From Agromyces cerinus (GTDB lineage Bacteria > Actinomycetota > Actinomycetes > Actinomycetales > Microbacteriaceae), in NCBI RefSeq assembly GCF_016907835.1, contig NZ_JAFBCT010000001.1:1488001-1552000 (forward strand): a stretch of DNA of 64,000 nucleotides, written 5' to 3'. Below are positions 7,842 through 16,972 of the stretch, piece by piece; position 1 is the first letter of the stretch; every line of letters begins with the position of its first letter. The translations under genes and the position numbers were made by a program. The notes below the pieces were generated by a model that worked only from the letters and a program-made list of their open reading frames with translations, ran no database searches and had not been told where the DNA came from.

Positions 7842-10568
7842 GTGACTGTCAACGACCAGGATCCCTACTCGGTCGAGGCGATGGACGCCGATCCGGAAGA
7901 GACTTCCGAATGGGCCGAATCCCTTGATGCGCTTGTCGCCGAGAAGGGACACCAGCGCGCGCGAGAGATCATGCTGAGCCTGCTGAAGCGCTCGAAGGAA
8001 CTGCACCTCGGTGTGCCGATGGTTCCGACCACCGACTACCTGAACACGATCGCTCCCGAGAACGAGCCCGAGTTCCCCGGCGATGAGGAGATCGAGCGCC
8101 GGTACCGTGCCTGGATCCGGTGGAACGCCGCTGTGCTCGTGCACCGCGCGCAGCGCCCCGGCATCGCCGTCGGCGGCCACATCTCGACGTACGCCTCGTC
8201 TGCCGCCCTCTACGAGGTCGGATTCAACCACTTCTTCCGCGGCCAGGACCACCCCGGCGGCGGCGACCAGATCTTCGTGCAGGGCCACGCCTCCCCCGGC
8301 ACCTACGCCCGCGCGTTCCTCGAGGGCCGCCTGTCGGCCGACCAGCTCGACGGGTTCCGTCAAGAGAAGTCGCACGCGCCCAACGGCCTCTCGTCGTACC
8401 CGCACCCGCGCCTCATGCCGGAGTTCTGGCAGTTCCCGACCGTGTCGATGGGTCTCGGACCGATCAACGCGATCTACCAGGCGCAGCTCAACAAGTACCT
8501 GACGAACCGCGGCATCAAGGACGCCAGCGACCAGCAGGTCTGGGCGTTCCTCGGCGACGGCGAGATGGACGAGGTCGAGAGCCGCGGCCAGCTCCAGGTC
8601 GCCGCGAACGAGGGTCTCGACAACCTGAACTTCGTGATCAACTGCAACCTGCAGCGCCTCGACGGTCCGGTGCGCGGCAACGGCAAGATCATCCAGGAGC
8701 TCGAGAGCTTCTTCCGCGGTGCCGGCTGGAACGTCATCAAGGTCGTCTGGGGCCGCGAGTGGGACGACCTGCTCGCGCGCGACCACGACGGTGCGCTCCG
8801 CAACCTCATGAACGTCACCCCCGACGGCGACTACCAGACCTACAAGGCGGAGTCGGGCGCCTACGTGCGCGAGAACTTCTTCGGCCGCGACCCGCGCGCC
8901 CTCGAGCTCGTCTCGCACCTGTCCGACGACGAGGTGTGGGGTCTCAAGCGCGGTGGCCACGACTACCGCAAGGTCTACGCCGCGTTCAAGGCTGCGAGCG
9001 AGCACAAGGGCCAGCCGACGGTCATCCTGGCGAAGACGATCAAGGGCTACGGCCTGGGTCCGGCCTTCGAGGGGCGCAACGCGACCCACCAGATGAAGAA
9101 GATGACCCTCGACAACCTCAAGACGTTCCGCGACCAGATGCGCATCCCCATCACGGACGCGCAGCTCGAGGAGAACCCGTACCTGCCGCCGTACTACACG
9201 CCCGGCGACCAGGACGAGGCGATCCAGTACCTGCACGAGCGCCGTCGCGAGCTCGGCGGCTACCTGCCCGAGCGCCGCTCGAACCACACGGCGATCTCGC
9301 TGCCAGACGACTCGGTCTACGCGATCGCGAAGAAGGGCTCCGGCACGCAGGAGATCGCCACGACCATGGCGTTCGTACGACTACTGAAGGATCTCATCCG
9401 CTCGAAGGACTTCGGCCACCGCATCGTGCCGATCATCCCCGACGAGGCGCGCACCTTCGGCATCGACGCGTTCTTCCCGACCGCGAAGATCTACAACCCG
9501 AACGGCCAGCACTACACCTCGGTCGACCGCGAGCTCCTGCTCGCCTATAAAGAGAGCCCGCAGGGCCAGATCCTCCACGTCGGCATCAACGAGGCCGGCG
9601 CCATGGCGGCGTTCACGAACGTGGGCACGTCGTACTCGACGCAGGGCGAGCCGCTGATCCCGGTGTACGTCTTCTACTCGATGTTCGGCTTCCAGCGCAC
9701 GGGCGACGCGATGTGGGCGGCCGGCGACCAGATGGCCCGCGGGTTCATCATCGGCGCCACGGCCGGCCGCACGACCCTCACCGGCGAAGGCCTCCAGCAC
9801 GCCGACGGCCACTCGCCGCTGCTCGCGTCGACCAACCCGGCCGTCGTGTCGTACGACGCGGCCTACGGCTACGAGATCGGGCACATCATGCGCTCCGGAC
9901 TCGAGCGGATGTACGGCGGCTCTCACGCCGACCCGAACGTCATGTACTACCTCACGGTCTACAACGAGCCGCTCGTGCAGCCCGTCGAGCCCGAGGGCGT
10001 CGACGTCGACGGCATCATCCGCGGCATCCACCGCCTGAACACGTCGGACGTCGCCGGGCCGAAGGCCCAGCTCCTCGCCTCCGGCGTCTCGGTGCCGTGG
10101 ATCCTCGAGGCGCAGCAGCTCCTCGCGCAGGACTGGGGCGTGTCGGCGGATGTCTGGTCGGTCACGAGCTGGTCGGAGCTGCGCCGCGACGGCCTCGCCG
10201 CCGACGAGCACAACTTCCTGAATCCCGACGCCGAGCGCCAGGTTCCGTACCTCACGCAGAAGCTCACCGCGGCGAACGGACCGTTCGTCGCCGTCTCGGA
10301 CTTCATGCACGCGGTGCCCGACCAGATCCGCGCCTACGTGCCCGGTCAGTACGCCACGCTCGGCGCCGACGACTTCGGGTTCTCCGACACGCGCCCCGCC
10401 GCGCGTCGCTTCTTCAAGATCGACGGTCCGTCGGTCGTCGTCCGCACGCTCGAACTCCTCGCAGACCGCGGTGAGGTCGACCGTTCACTCCCCGCCCAGG
10501 CGATCGAGAAGTACCGCCTGTACGACGTGAACGCCGGCACCACCGGATCGGCCGGCGGAGAGAGCTAG
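7842..10568 (+). CDS. aceE: Pyruvate dehydrogenase E1 component, homodimeric
   Basis: This is thiamine-diphosphate-dependent pyruvate decarboxylase/acetyl-transferase E1 of the pyruvate dehydrogenase complex, making acetyl-CoA. At 908 residues it is the size of the homodimeric (E. coli/actinobacterial) type. The ThDP/Mg motif starts with [13 protein letters not shown] and ends at NFVINCN, followed by [13 protein letters not shown]. The acetyl-transfer and C-terminal domains also look complete (for example [17 protein letters not shown]). The GTG start at 7842 follows AGAGAGG. The E2 and E3 genes are not in the window. The FASII regulator starts 11 bp after the stop, so acetyl-CoA supply and fatty-acid synthesis are physically linked. 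Confidence 0.97.
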   Translation: MTVNDQDPYSVEAMDADPEETSEWAESLDALVAEKGHQRAREIMLSLLKRSKELHLGVPMVPTTDYLNTIAPENEPEFPGDEEIERRYRAWIRWNAAVLVHRAQRPGIAVGGHISTYASSAALYEVGFNHFFRGQDHPGGGDQIFVQGHASPGTYARAFLEGRLSADQLDGFRQEKSHAPNGLSSYPHPRLMPEFWQFPTVSMGLGPINAIYQAQLNKYLTNRGIKDASDQQVWAFLGDGEMDEVESRGQLQVAANEGLDNLNFVINCNLQRLDGPVRGNGKIIQELESFFRGAGWNVIKVVWGREWDDLLARDHDGALRNLMNVTPDGDYQTYKAESGAYVRENFFGRDPRALELVSHLSDDEVWGLKRGGHDYRKVYAAFKAASEHKGQPTVILAKTIKGYGLGPAFEGRNATHQMKKMTLDNLKTFRDQMRIPITDAQLEENPYLPPYYTPGDQDEAIQYLHERRRELGGYLPERRSNHTAISLPDDSVYAIAKKGSGTQEIATTMAFVRLLKDLIRSKDFGHRIVPIIPDEARTFGIDAFFPTAKIYNPNGQHYTSVDRELLLAYKESPQGQILHVGINEAGAMAAFTNVGTSYSTQGEPLIPVYVFYSMFGFQRTGDAMWAAGDQMARGFIIGATAGRTTLTGEGLQHADGHSPLLASTNPAVVSYDAAYGYEIGHIMRSGLERMYGGSHADPNVMYYLTVYNEPLVQPVEPEGVDVDGIIRGIHRLNTSDVAGPKAQLLASGVSVPWILEAQQLLAQDWGVSADVWSVTSWSELRRDGLAADEHNFLNPDAERQVPYLTQKLTAANGPFVAVSDFMHAVPDQIRAYVPGQYATLGADDFGFSDTRPAARRFFKIDGPSVVVRTLELLADRGEVDRSLPAQAIEKYRLYDVNAGTTGSAGGES

Positions 10569-10579
10569 CAGGCGACGAG

Positions 10580-11794
10580 GTGGCGACGAGGCCCAAGACG
10601 AAGGCGGAAACGCTCGCATGGTTGCGCACCATCGCGGGCGAACTCGCGACGGCGACGCTCAAGCGTCTCGAAGACACGTTGCCGTGGTACGGCGACATGC
10701 CACCCAGCCGTCGCTCCGCGGTGGGCCTCGTCGCCCAGGCCGGCATCTCCTCGTTCGTCGCCTGGTTCGACGACCCCCGGTCCACGCCGTGGATCGCGGC
10801 CGACGTCTTCGGGGCGGCTCCGCGTGAGCTGCTCCGCTCGGTGAGCCTGCAGCAGACGCTGCAGCTCATCCGGGTGACGGTCGAGGTCGTCGAAGATCGC
10901 GTGAAGGACGGCGGCGAGCCGCTGCGCGAGGCGATCCTCCTGTATTCGCGGGAGATCGCCTTCGCGGCCGCCGACGTCTACGCACGCGCCGCCGAGGCGC
11001 GCGGCCTCTGGGATGCCCGTCTCGAAGCCCTCGTCGTCGACTCGATCCTCTCGGGCGAGGCCGACGACGAACTGCCGAGCCGCATCGCGGCCCTCGGCTG
11101 GCACGGCCACGGCGAGGTGTCGGTGCTCGTGGGCACGGCGCCGAAGCAGCTCGACGTCGACCACGTGCGCCGGGCGGCCCGCCACATGCACGCCGACGTC
11201 CTGATCGGCGTGCAGGGCAATCGCCTCGTGCTCGTGATCGGTCGTGCCGATCCTCTCGCCCGTGAAGCGGAAGAGGCGATCGGCACCGCCCCGGCGCTCA
11301 CCTTCATGGAGATCGCGAGCCAGCTCGAGCCGCACTTCGGCCCCGGGCACCTCGTGCTCGGCCACGCCGTGCCGAACCTCGTCGACGCCTCGAAGAGCGC
11401 GAAGGCGGCACTCGCCGGCTTCGCGGTCGCCCGCTCCTGGCGGCACGCACCCCGGCCGGTGCACGCCGACGATTTGCTTCCCGAGCGCGCGCTGGCCGGC
11501 GACCCGCTCGCCCGGGCGACGCTCGTGCACCGCATCTATCGGCCGCTGCAGGCCCACTCGACCGAACTCCTCACCACGCTGTGGAGCTACCTCGACAACG
11601 GCCGCTCGCTCGAGGCCACGGCACGTGAGCTGTTCGTGCACCCCAACACCGTGCGCTACCGCCTGAAGCGCGTCTCCGACGTCATCGGCTGGGACGCGAC
11701 GGGTGCGCGCGAAGCGCTGATCCTGCAGTCGGCGCTCATCATCGGTTCGATGAGCGATCACGAGCTGGCCCCGCGCCGACGACCCACCAACTGA
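10580..11794 (+). CDS. fasR: PucR/CdaR-family transcriptional regulator, FasR-like
   Basis: The product is a 404-residue regulator with a C-terminal PucR-type helix-turn-helix (about residues 335-390: TLWSYLDNGRSLEATARELF, then HPNTVRYRLKRV). The middle is a GGDEF-like/CdaR-type domain. In Streptomyces coelicolor the gene in this exact position, upstream of fabD-fabH-acpP-fabF, encodes FasR, an activator of the fab operon. The name here rests on that synteny and domain match. It should not be confused with the unrelated TetR-type FasR of corynebacteria. It starts with GTG 11 bp after aceE and precedes fabD by 88 bp, which contain an inverted repeat. Confidence 0.85.
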   Translation: MATRPKTKAETLAWLRTIAGELATATLKRLEDTLPWYGDMPPSRRSAVGLVAQAGISSFVAWFDDPRSTPWIAADVFGAAPRELLRSVSLQQTLQLIRVTVEVVEDRVKDGGEPLREAILLYSREIAFAAADVYARAAEARGLWDARLEALVVDSILSGEADDELPSRIAALGWHGHGEVSVLVGTAPKQLDVDHVRRAARHMHADVLIGVQGNRLVLVIGRADPLAREAEEAIGTAPALTFMEIASQLEPHFGPGHLVLGHAVPNLVDASKSAKAALAGFAVARSWRHAPRPVHADDLLPERALAGDPLARATLVHRIYRPLQAHSTELLTTLWSYLDNGRSLEATARELFVHPNTVRYRLKRVSDVIGWDATGAREALILQSALIIGSMSDHELAPRRRPTN

Positions 11795-11803
11795 CCCGGC
11801 TTC

Positions 11804-11818
11804 TGTACCGTTCGTACA
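11804..11818. promoter_or_regulatory. Inverted repeat upstream of fabD
   Basis: TGTAC (11804-11808) and GTACA (11814-11818) form a perfect inverted repeat with a 5-bp centre, 65-79 bp before the fabD start. Its position is right for an operator of the adjacent FasR-like protein. The arms are short, so chance cannot be excluded. Confidence 0.4.
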
Positions 11819-11882
11819 AGGCTTCCGCCGAGAGCTTGTCGCGTGTGCACACTCCAGGTGGCGCTCCGGTTGGCAGACTGGG

Positions 11883-12806
11883 GTGGTGATCGTCGTCGTC
11901 TGCCCTGGACAGGGCTCTCAGACCCCCGGATTCCTCGCTCCCTGGCTGGCCGAGTCGGCCTACGCCGAACGGCTGTCGGTGCTGTCCGATGCCGCGGGGC
12001 TCGATCTCGCGCACTTCGGCACCGAAGCTGACGCCGACACGATCCGCGACACCGCGATCGCGCAGCCGCTCATCGTCGCGGCCGGCATCCTGACGCTCGG
12101 TTCGCTTCTGGCCGACGGCCGTGCGGCGCGCATCGGCGGCATCGCGGGCCACTCGGTCGGCGAGATCACCGCTGCCGCAGGTTCCGGCGTGCTCAGCGAC
12201 ACCGATGCGATCCGCTTCGTCGCCGAACGCGGCCGGGCGATGGCGGATGCCGCTGCGCTCGTGCCGACCGGCATGAGCGCGGTCATCGGCGCCGACGAAG
12301 CCGCGCTGCTCCCCCGTCTCGACGAGCTCGGCCTCGAGCCCGCCAACTTCAACGGCGGCGGCCAGATCGTCGTGGCCGGCGCGCTCGACGCGCTCGAGGC
12401 CCTGAAGGCCGAGCCTCCGGCCGGTTCACGGGTCATCCCGCTGCAGGTCGCCGGCGCCTTCCACACCCGGTACATGCGCCCGGCGGTCGACCGTCTCGCA
12501 GCTGTCGCGGCCGACCTCGCCCCGGCCGACCCCACGCTCCCCCTCTGGACCAACCGCGATGGCGCAGCCGTGACATCCGGTGCCGCATTCCTCGACCTGC
12601 TCGTCGGCCAGGTGTCCTCCCCCGTACGCTGGGATCGCTGCATGGAGTCCTTCCAGGCGGCAGGAGTCACGGGCATCATCGAACTCGCTCCGGCCGGCGC
12701 CCTCGTCGGTCTGGCGAAGCGCGCACTCAAGGGCGTGCCGACGGTCGCCGTGAAGACTCCCGAAGACCTGTCGGCGGCGATCGAGCTCATCGAGCAGCAC
12801 GCCTGA
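11883..12806 (+). CDS. fabD: Malonyl-CoA:ACP transacylase
   Basis: This enzyme loads malonyl groups from malonyl-CoA onto acyl carrier protein for FASII. It has 307 residues, a normal FabD length. The N-terminal motif CPGQGSQTPG is at about residues 7-16. The nucleophile elbow GHSVGE carries S91, and the catalytic His lies in GAFHTRYM (about residue 200). The start is one of two tandem GTG codons (11883 or 11886). It is the first gene of fabD-fabH-acpP-fabF and is followed by fabH after 28 bp. Confidence 0.95.
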   Translation: MVIVVVCPGQGSQTPGFLAPWLAESAYAERLSVLSDAAGLDLAHFGTEADADTIRDTAIAQPLIVAAGILTLGSLLADGRAARIGGIAGHSVGEITAAAGSGVLSDTDAIRFVAERGRAMADAAALVPTGMSAVIGADEAALLPRLDELGLEPANFNGGGQIVVAGALDALEALKAEPPAGSRVIPLQVAGAFHTRYMRPAVDRLAAVAADLAPADPTLPLWTNRDGAAVTSGAAFLDLLVGQVSSPVRWDRCMESFQAAGVTGIIELAPAGALVGLAKRALKGVPTVAVKTPEDLSAAIELIEQHA

Positions 12807-12834
12807 GCCGGCGACGAAGACGAGAAAGCCGAGC

Positions 12835-13839
12835 ATGACGAATCCCACCCTCCAGCAGTCGCACGGGCCTGCCTTCACGCGCATCTACGCCGTCGGCGCA
12901 GCCCGCGGCGAGAACGCGGTGCCCAACGCCGACCTGATCGGCCCGATCGATTCGTCCGACGAGTGGATCCAGCAGCGCACGGGCATCGTGACCCGCACGC
13001 GTGCCGGAGCCGACGTCTCGGCGACCGACCTGGCCACGACCGCTGCCCGCGAGGCGATCGAGCGGTCGGGCATCGCCCCCGAGCTCATCGACCTCGTCAT
13101 CATCGCGACCATCTCCAACGTGCAGCAGACGCCGTCGATGGCGGCCGTCGTCGCTGATCGCGTCGGTGCGAACCCCGCCGCGGCATACGACATGAACGCC
13201 GCCTGCGCGGGCTACGCCTACGCGGTCGCGCAGGCCGACGCGCTGATCCGCTCGGGCGCCGCGACCTACGCCCTCGTCATCGGGGCCGAGAAGCTCTCCG
13301 ACGTCGTCGACCCGACCGATCGCTCGATCTCCTTCCTCCTCGGCGACGGAGCCGGCGCCGTCGTCGTCGGCCCGAGCGAGACGCCCGGCATCGCCCGCAC
13401 CATCTGGGGCTCCGACGGCTCGAAGGCGGGCGCGGTCGGCATGAACGGCACCCTCACCGAGTTCCGCGACGGCGCGGCCGAATGGCCGACGCTCCGGCAG
13501 GAGGGTCAGACGGTCTTCCGCTGGGCCGTGTGGGACATGGCGAAGGTCGCGAAGCAGGCGCTGGATGCCGCGGGCGTGACGTCCGACGACCTCGCCGCCT
13601 TCATCCCGCACCAGGCGAACATGCGCATCATCGACGAGTTCGCCAAGCAGTTGAAGCTGCCCGAGACCGTCGTCATCGCCCGCGACATCGCGACGACGGG
13701 CAACACCTCTGCCGCCTCGATCCCGCTCGCGACGCACCGCCTGCTCGAGGAGCACCCTGAACTTTCCGGAGGCCTCGCCCTCCAGATCGGCTTCGGCGCC
13801 GGACTCGTGTTCGGCGCCCAAGTGGTGGTTCTTCCCTGA
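12835..13839 (+). CDS. fabH: 3-oxoacyl-ACP synthase III
   Basis: FabH condenses an acyl-CoA primer with malonyl-ACP, starting each fatty-acid chain. In this group branched-chain primers, giving iso/anteiso acids, are expected. It has 334 residues. The catalytic triad is visible as C124 (MNAACAG), H259 (FIPHQAN) and N290 (TTGNTSAAS). The GAG at the C-terminus (GFGAGLVFG) matches the family. The ATG start at 12835 follows GAGAAAG. The preceding gene is fabD and the next is acpP after 65 bp. Confidence 0.96.
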   Translation: MTNPTLQQSHGPAFTRIYAVGAARGENAVPNADLIGPIDSSDEWIQQRTGIVTRTRAGADVSATDLATTAAREAIERSGIAPELIDLVIIATISNVQQTPSMAAVVADRVGANPAAAYDMNAACAGYAYAVAQADALIRSGAATYALVIGAEKLSDVVDPTDRSISFLLGDGAGAVVVGPSETPGIARTIWGSDGSKAGAVGMNGTLTEFRDGAAEWPTLRQEGQTVFRWAVWDMAKVAKQALDAAGVTSDDLAAFIPHQANMRIIDEFAKQLKLPETVVIARDIATTGNTSAASIPLATHRLLEEHPELSGGLALQIGFGAGLVFGAQVVVLP

Positions 13840-13904
13840 ACCACCTCCCCCTGTCCATCTAGACTGTCTCTCGGTCAAACGAGACACCCCCAAGGAGAAG
13901 AACA

Positions 13905-14153
13905 ATGGCATTGTCCACCGAAGAAGTGCTTGCCGGCCTGGCCGAGCTCATCAACGACGAGACCGGCATTGCGACCGACACGGTTGAGCTGGACAAGTCG
14001 TTCACCGACGACCTCGACATCGACTCGATCTCCATGATGACGATCGTCGTCAACGCCGAAGAGAAGTTCGACGTGAAGATCCCCGACGAAGAGGTCAAGA
14101 ACCTGAAGACCGTCGGCGACGCCGTCACCTTCATCGTCAAGGCCCAGGCCTAG
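13905..14153 (+). CDS. acpP: Acyl carrier protein
   Basis: This small acidic four-helix carrier protein of FASII has 82 residues. The phosphopantetheine attachment serine is S41 in DLDIDSISM, where most ACPs read DSL; the Ile for Leu change is mild. The acidic helix II region that docks FAS enzymes is intact. A strong ribosome binding site (AAGGAGAAG) precedes the ATG. An inverted-repeat hairpin directly after the gene may stabilise or attenuate the message so that more ACP than FabF is made. Confidence 0.96.
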   Translation: MALSTEEVLAGLAELINDETGIATDTVELDKSFTDDLDIDSISMMTIVVNAEEKFDVKIPDEEVKNLKTVGDAVTFIVKAQA

Positions 14154-14163
14154 CAGCTGCGTG

Positions 14164-14195
14164 GAGCGGGCCGGCGCCTTCCGCCCGGCCCGCTC
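14164..14195 (+). terminator. Hairpin between acpP and fabF (attenuator or RNA-stability element)
   Basis: GAGCGGGCC (14164-14172) pairs perfectly with GGCCCGCTC (14187-14195) around a 14-nt loop, 11 bp after the acpP stop. No U-tract follows, so partial termination or 3'-end protection is more likely than full termination; fabF follows 40 bp later. Confidence 0.45.
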
Positions 14196-14234
14196 GATCA
14201 GTGTGACCATTTCCTCCATCGGAGTGTTTCTCGA

Positions 14235-15470
14235 ATGACCAAGAAGATCGTCATCACCGGCATCGGTGCGACCTCACCGCTCGGCGGCACCGCCCCTGAG
14301 AGCTGGAACGCCCTGCTCGCCGGCGAGTCCGGCGCGCGCTCGCTCGAGCACGACTGGGTCGCCAAGTACGAGCTGCCCGTCACCTTCGCCGCCGAGGCGA
14401 AGGTTCGCCCCGAAGAGGTGCTCGAGCGCCCCGTCGCGAAGCGACTCGACCCGTCGAGCCAGTTCGCCCTGATCTCCGCGAAGGAGGCGTGGGCGGACGC
14501 CGGATCACCCGATGTCGCCCCCGAACGCCTCGGCGTCGACTACGCCACCGGCATCGGCGGCATCTGGACCCTGCTCGACGCATGGGACACACTGCGCGAG
14601 CGCGGCCCCCGCCGTGTGCTGCCGATGACCGTGCCGATGCTCATGCCGAACGCCGCATCTGCCGCGATCTCGATGCACTTCGAGGCACGCGCGTTCGCAC
14701 GCACGGTGGCTTCGGCCTGCGCGTCGAGCACCGAGTCCCTCGCGAACGCCTACGAGCACCTCCAGCTCGGCTACGCCGACGTCGTCATCGCCGGCGGCTC
14801 GGAGTCCGCGGTGCACCCCATCACGCTGGCCTCCTTCTCGTCGATGCAGGCGCTCTCGCGTCGCAACGACGACCCGGCGCACGCCTCGCGCCCGTACAGC
14901 GTCGACCGCGACGGCTTCGTCATGGGCGAGGGTGCCGCGAGCCTCGTGCTCGAGACCGAGGAGCACGCCCTCGCGCGCGGCGCCCGCATCTATGCGGAGC
15001 TCGCGGGCGGTTCGGTGAGCGCCGACTCGTACCACATCACCGCGAACGACCCCGAGGGCCGCGGCGCGAGCCGAGCGGTGCTCGACGCACTCGCGCAGGC
15101 CGGTGCGACGGTCGACGACGTGACGCACATCAACGCCCACGCGACGAGCACGCCCGTCGGCGACATCGCCGAGTACACGGCGCTGCGCAACGTCTTCGGC
15201 GATCGCGTGCACGAGATCCCCGTCTCCGCCACGAAGGCGTCCACCGGGCACCTGCTCGGCGGCACTGGAGCGCTCGAAGCGGTATTCACGGTCCTCGCGC
15301 TCCAGAACCGCCTTGCGCCGCCGACGATCAACCTCACCACGCAGGATCCCGAGATCCCGCTGCGCATCTCCGGTGAGCCGCAGCCGCTCGGTGATGGCCC
15401 GCAGCTCGCGATCAGCAACTCGTTCGGCTTCGGCGGCCACAACGCCGTCGTCGCGATCCGCACGCCGTAG
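14235..15470 (+). CDS. fabF: 3-oxoacyl-ACP synthase II
   Basis: This elongating beta-ketoacyl-ACP synthase of FASII has 411 residues. The catalytic cysteine is C162 in TVASACASSTES. The two active-site histidines lie in HINAHATSTPVGD and ATKASTGHLLGG, and a Gly-rich FGFGGHN motif ends the protein. It is the last gene of the fab cluster, and a strong terminator hairpin starts 21 bp after the stop. The ATG at 14235 was chosen for its conserved N-terminus, KKIVITGIGATSPLGG. Confidence 0.96.
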   Translation: MTKKIVITGIGATSPLGGTAPESWNALLAGESGARSLEHDWVAKYELPVTFAAEAKVRPEEVLERPVAKRLDPSSQFALISAKEAWADAGSPDVAPERLGVDYATGIGGIWTLLDAWDTLRERGPRRVLPMTVPMLMPNAASAAISMHFEARAFARTVASACASSTESLANAYEHLQLGYADVVIAGGSESAVHPITLASFSSMQALSRRNDDPAHASRPYSVDRDGFVMGEGAASLVLETEEHALARGARIYAELAGGSVSADSYHITANDPEGRGASRAVLDALAQAGATVDDVTHINAHATSTPVGDIAEYTALRNVFGDRVHEIPVSATKASTGHLLGGTGALEAVFTVLALQNRLAPPTINLTTQDPEIPLRISGEPQPLGDGPQLAISNSFGFGGHNAVVAIRTP

Positions 15471-15490
15471 ACGAGGGCCGGGCCCGCCCG

Positions 15491-15546
15491 GTGCACGCAT
15501 GAGAAGACCCCGGTCGCAGTCCCTGCGCCGGGGTCTTCTCGTGCAC
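15491..15546 (+). terminator. Terminator of the fab operon
   Basis: GAGAAGACCCCGG (15501-15513) pairs exactly with CCGGGGTCTTCTC (15528-15540), with a 14-nt loop. Flanking GTGCAC copies at 15491-15496 and 15541-15546 extend it after a bulge. It lies between fabF and the convergent DUF3145 gene and may serve both. Confidence 0.8.
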
Positions 15547-15624
15547 GGTCCGAGGGTTTCGCTCATGCGCCGCCGGGAAGAGTCATCCGACTTCGCGTCA
15601 CGCCGCCGGCGGACCGAGGTTCGC

Positions 15625-16146
15625 TCAGCCCACCTGGTGCAACCAGACGACCGGGGCGAAGTCGCTCGCGTGGCGGAAGGGCTCGAGTTCGTCGTCCCAC
15701 GCCTGCCCGAGGGCGAGGCGCAGCTCGCGATGCAGTTCGATGGAGTCGGTGCCACCGACGTCCATCGCATATCGGATGCGGTCCTCGGGCACCACGACGT
15801 TGCCCGCGGTGTCGGTCTGGGCGAAGAAGACGCCGAGTTCCGGAGTGTGCATCCATCGTGCACCGTCGGAGCCGGGCGTCGGGTCTTCGCTCACCTCGAA
15901 GCGCAGCTGCTCCCAGCCGCGCAGTGCCGAGGCGAGCTTCGCGCCGCTGCCGGCATCGCCTTCCCAGTAGAACTCCGCTCGCATGGCACCGCGAAGCACC
16001 GGCTGCTCGTTCCAGTCGAAGTTCACGGCGACACCGAGGGCGGTGCCGGCGGCCCACTCGACATGCGGACACAGCGCCCTCGGCGAGGAGTGCACGAACA
16101 GCACGCCTCGCGCGGTGCGCACTGCCCGCGTGGCATTCTTCGTCAT
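15625..16146 (-). CDS. DUF3145 family protein
   Basis: The product is a 173-residue soluble protein, recognisable as the actinobacteria-specific DUF3145 family by VLFVHSSPRALCPHVEWAAG (about residues 15-34), SGAKLASALRGWEQLRFEV and the MHTPELGVF-PEDRIR stretch. The function is unknown. In many actinobacteria this gene is found close to the fab cluster, as here, where it converges on fabF across the terminator. The 170-bp gap to the divergent PadR gene contains TTGACA (16260-16265) and TATACT (16279-16284), but the spacer of 13 bp is too short for an ordinary promoter. Confidence 0.88.
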   Translation of the reverse strand: MTKNATRAVRTARGVLFVHSSPRALCPHVEWAAGTALGVAVNFDWNEQPVLRGAMRAEFYWEGDAGSGAKLASALRGWEQLRFEVSEDPTPGSDGARWMHTPELGVFFAQTDTAGNVVVPEDRIRYAMDVGGTDSIELHRELRLALGQAWDDELEPFRHASDFAPVVWLHQVG

Positions 16147-16315
16147 CTCATACTCCGTTCTCGAGGTGCGTCTTCCCCAACGACCTCAACGGATAGATGA
16201 CGGTATTCGGTTGTCGACGAGCGAGCCGTCACCGCCGATTATGCCCCGCATCAGGCTCATTGACAAGGCGCGAAACCATATACTCAGTGAAACGTTGACT
16301 TCGATCGGAGTACGA

Positions 16316-16972
16316 ATGGCTGTTCGCGATGCACTGCTCGCCCTGCTCTCCGCGGGCCCGGGGTACGGGTTCCAATTGCACGGCGACCTCGCCGAGCGCA
16401 CCGGCGGGCGGCGTAACGTCAATGTCGGCCAGAGCTATGCGACGCTCGAGCGCCTCGGCAAGCAGGGCCTCGTGGAATCGGCGGGTGCCACCGACGACGG
16501 CCTCCCCCTCTACCGGGCGACGAAGGCGGGCACCGCTGCGACGTCGGCCTGGTTCGCCGGTGCGGATGCCTCAGGCAGCGACCCGTGGGACGAGACCGTC
16601 GATCGGGTGCTCGTCGCGGCGTCGCTGCCGAGCATCGAGGTCGGCCCGGTCGTCGCGGCCGAGCGTGTGCGGTGGCAGGAGCGTGCGCTCGAGGCATCCG
16701 CTCGTGCAGCGGTCGACGACGGGGAACGCGACGACGACGCGGCCGTGGCCTCCGTTCGGCTCGCCGCCCTGGCGGCCTCCGCCGAGGTGGCGCGCGCCCA
16801 CGCGGCGCTCGCCTGGCTCGACGAGGTCGCCGCGATCACCGGCCGGATCGATCTCGCCTTCGCACCCCGCATGGAGCGGCCTCGACGCGGAAGGCGGCCG
16901 TCGGCGCGGTCGGCCGACTCCGAGTCACTCGCCGCCGAGGCCAACGCGGCTCAGGCATCGGCCGAGGCGTAG
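16316..16972 (+). CDS. PadR-family transcriptional regulator
   Basis: The product has 218 residues. The N-terminal winged helix (about residues 1-75) has the PadR signature ALLSAGPGYGFQLHGDL, then NVGQSYATLERLGKQGLV. The C-terminal helical dimerisation arm is long (about 90-195), with two Ala-rich helices. The last 25 residues are basic and then Ala/Glu-rich. The start ATG at 16316 has GGAG 6 nt upstream; the frame is open further upstream without a better start. The 3' end overlaps the convergent DNA polymerase gene by 22 bp. The target is unknown; the gap to the divergent DUF3145 gene is A+T-richer than its surroundings. Confidence 0.85.
   Translation: MAVRDALLALLSAGPGYGFQLHGDLAERTGGRRNVNVGQSYATLERLGKQGLVESAGATDDGLPLYRATKAGTAATSAWFAGADASGSDPWDETVDRVLVAASLPSIEVGPVVAAERVRWQERALEASARAAVDDGERDDDAAVASVRLAALAASAEVARAHAALAWLDEVAAITGRIDLAFAPRMERPRRGRRPSARSADSESLAAEANAAQASAEA

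Noticed and set aside
16260..16284. TTGACA and TATACT as a sigma-A promoter for the PadR gene
   Set aside because: The spacer is only 13 bp; no alternative -10 at 16-18 bp was found.
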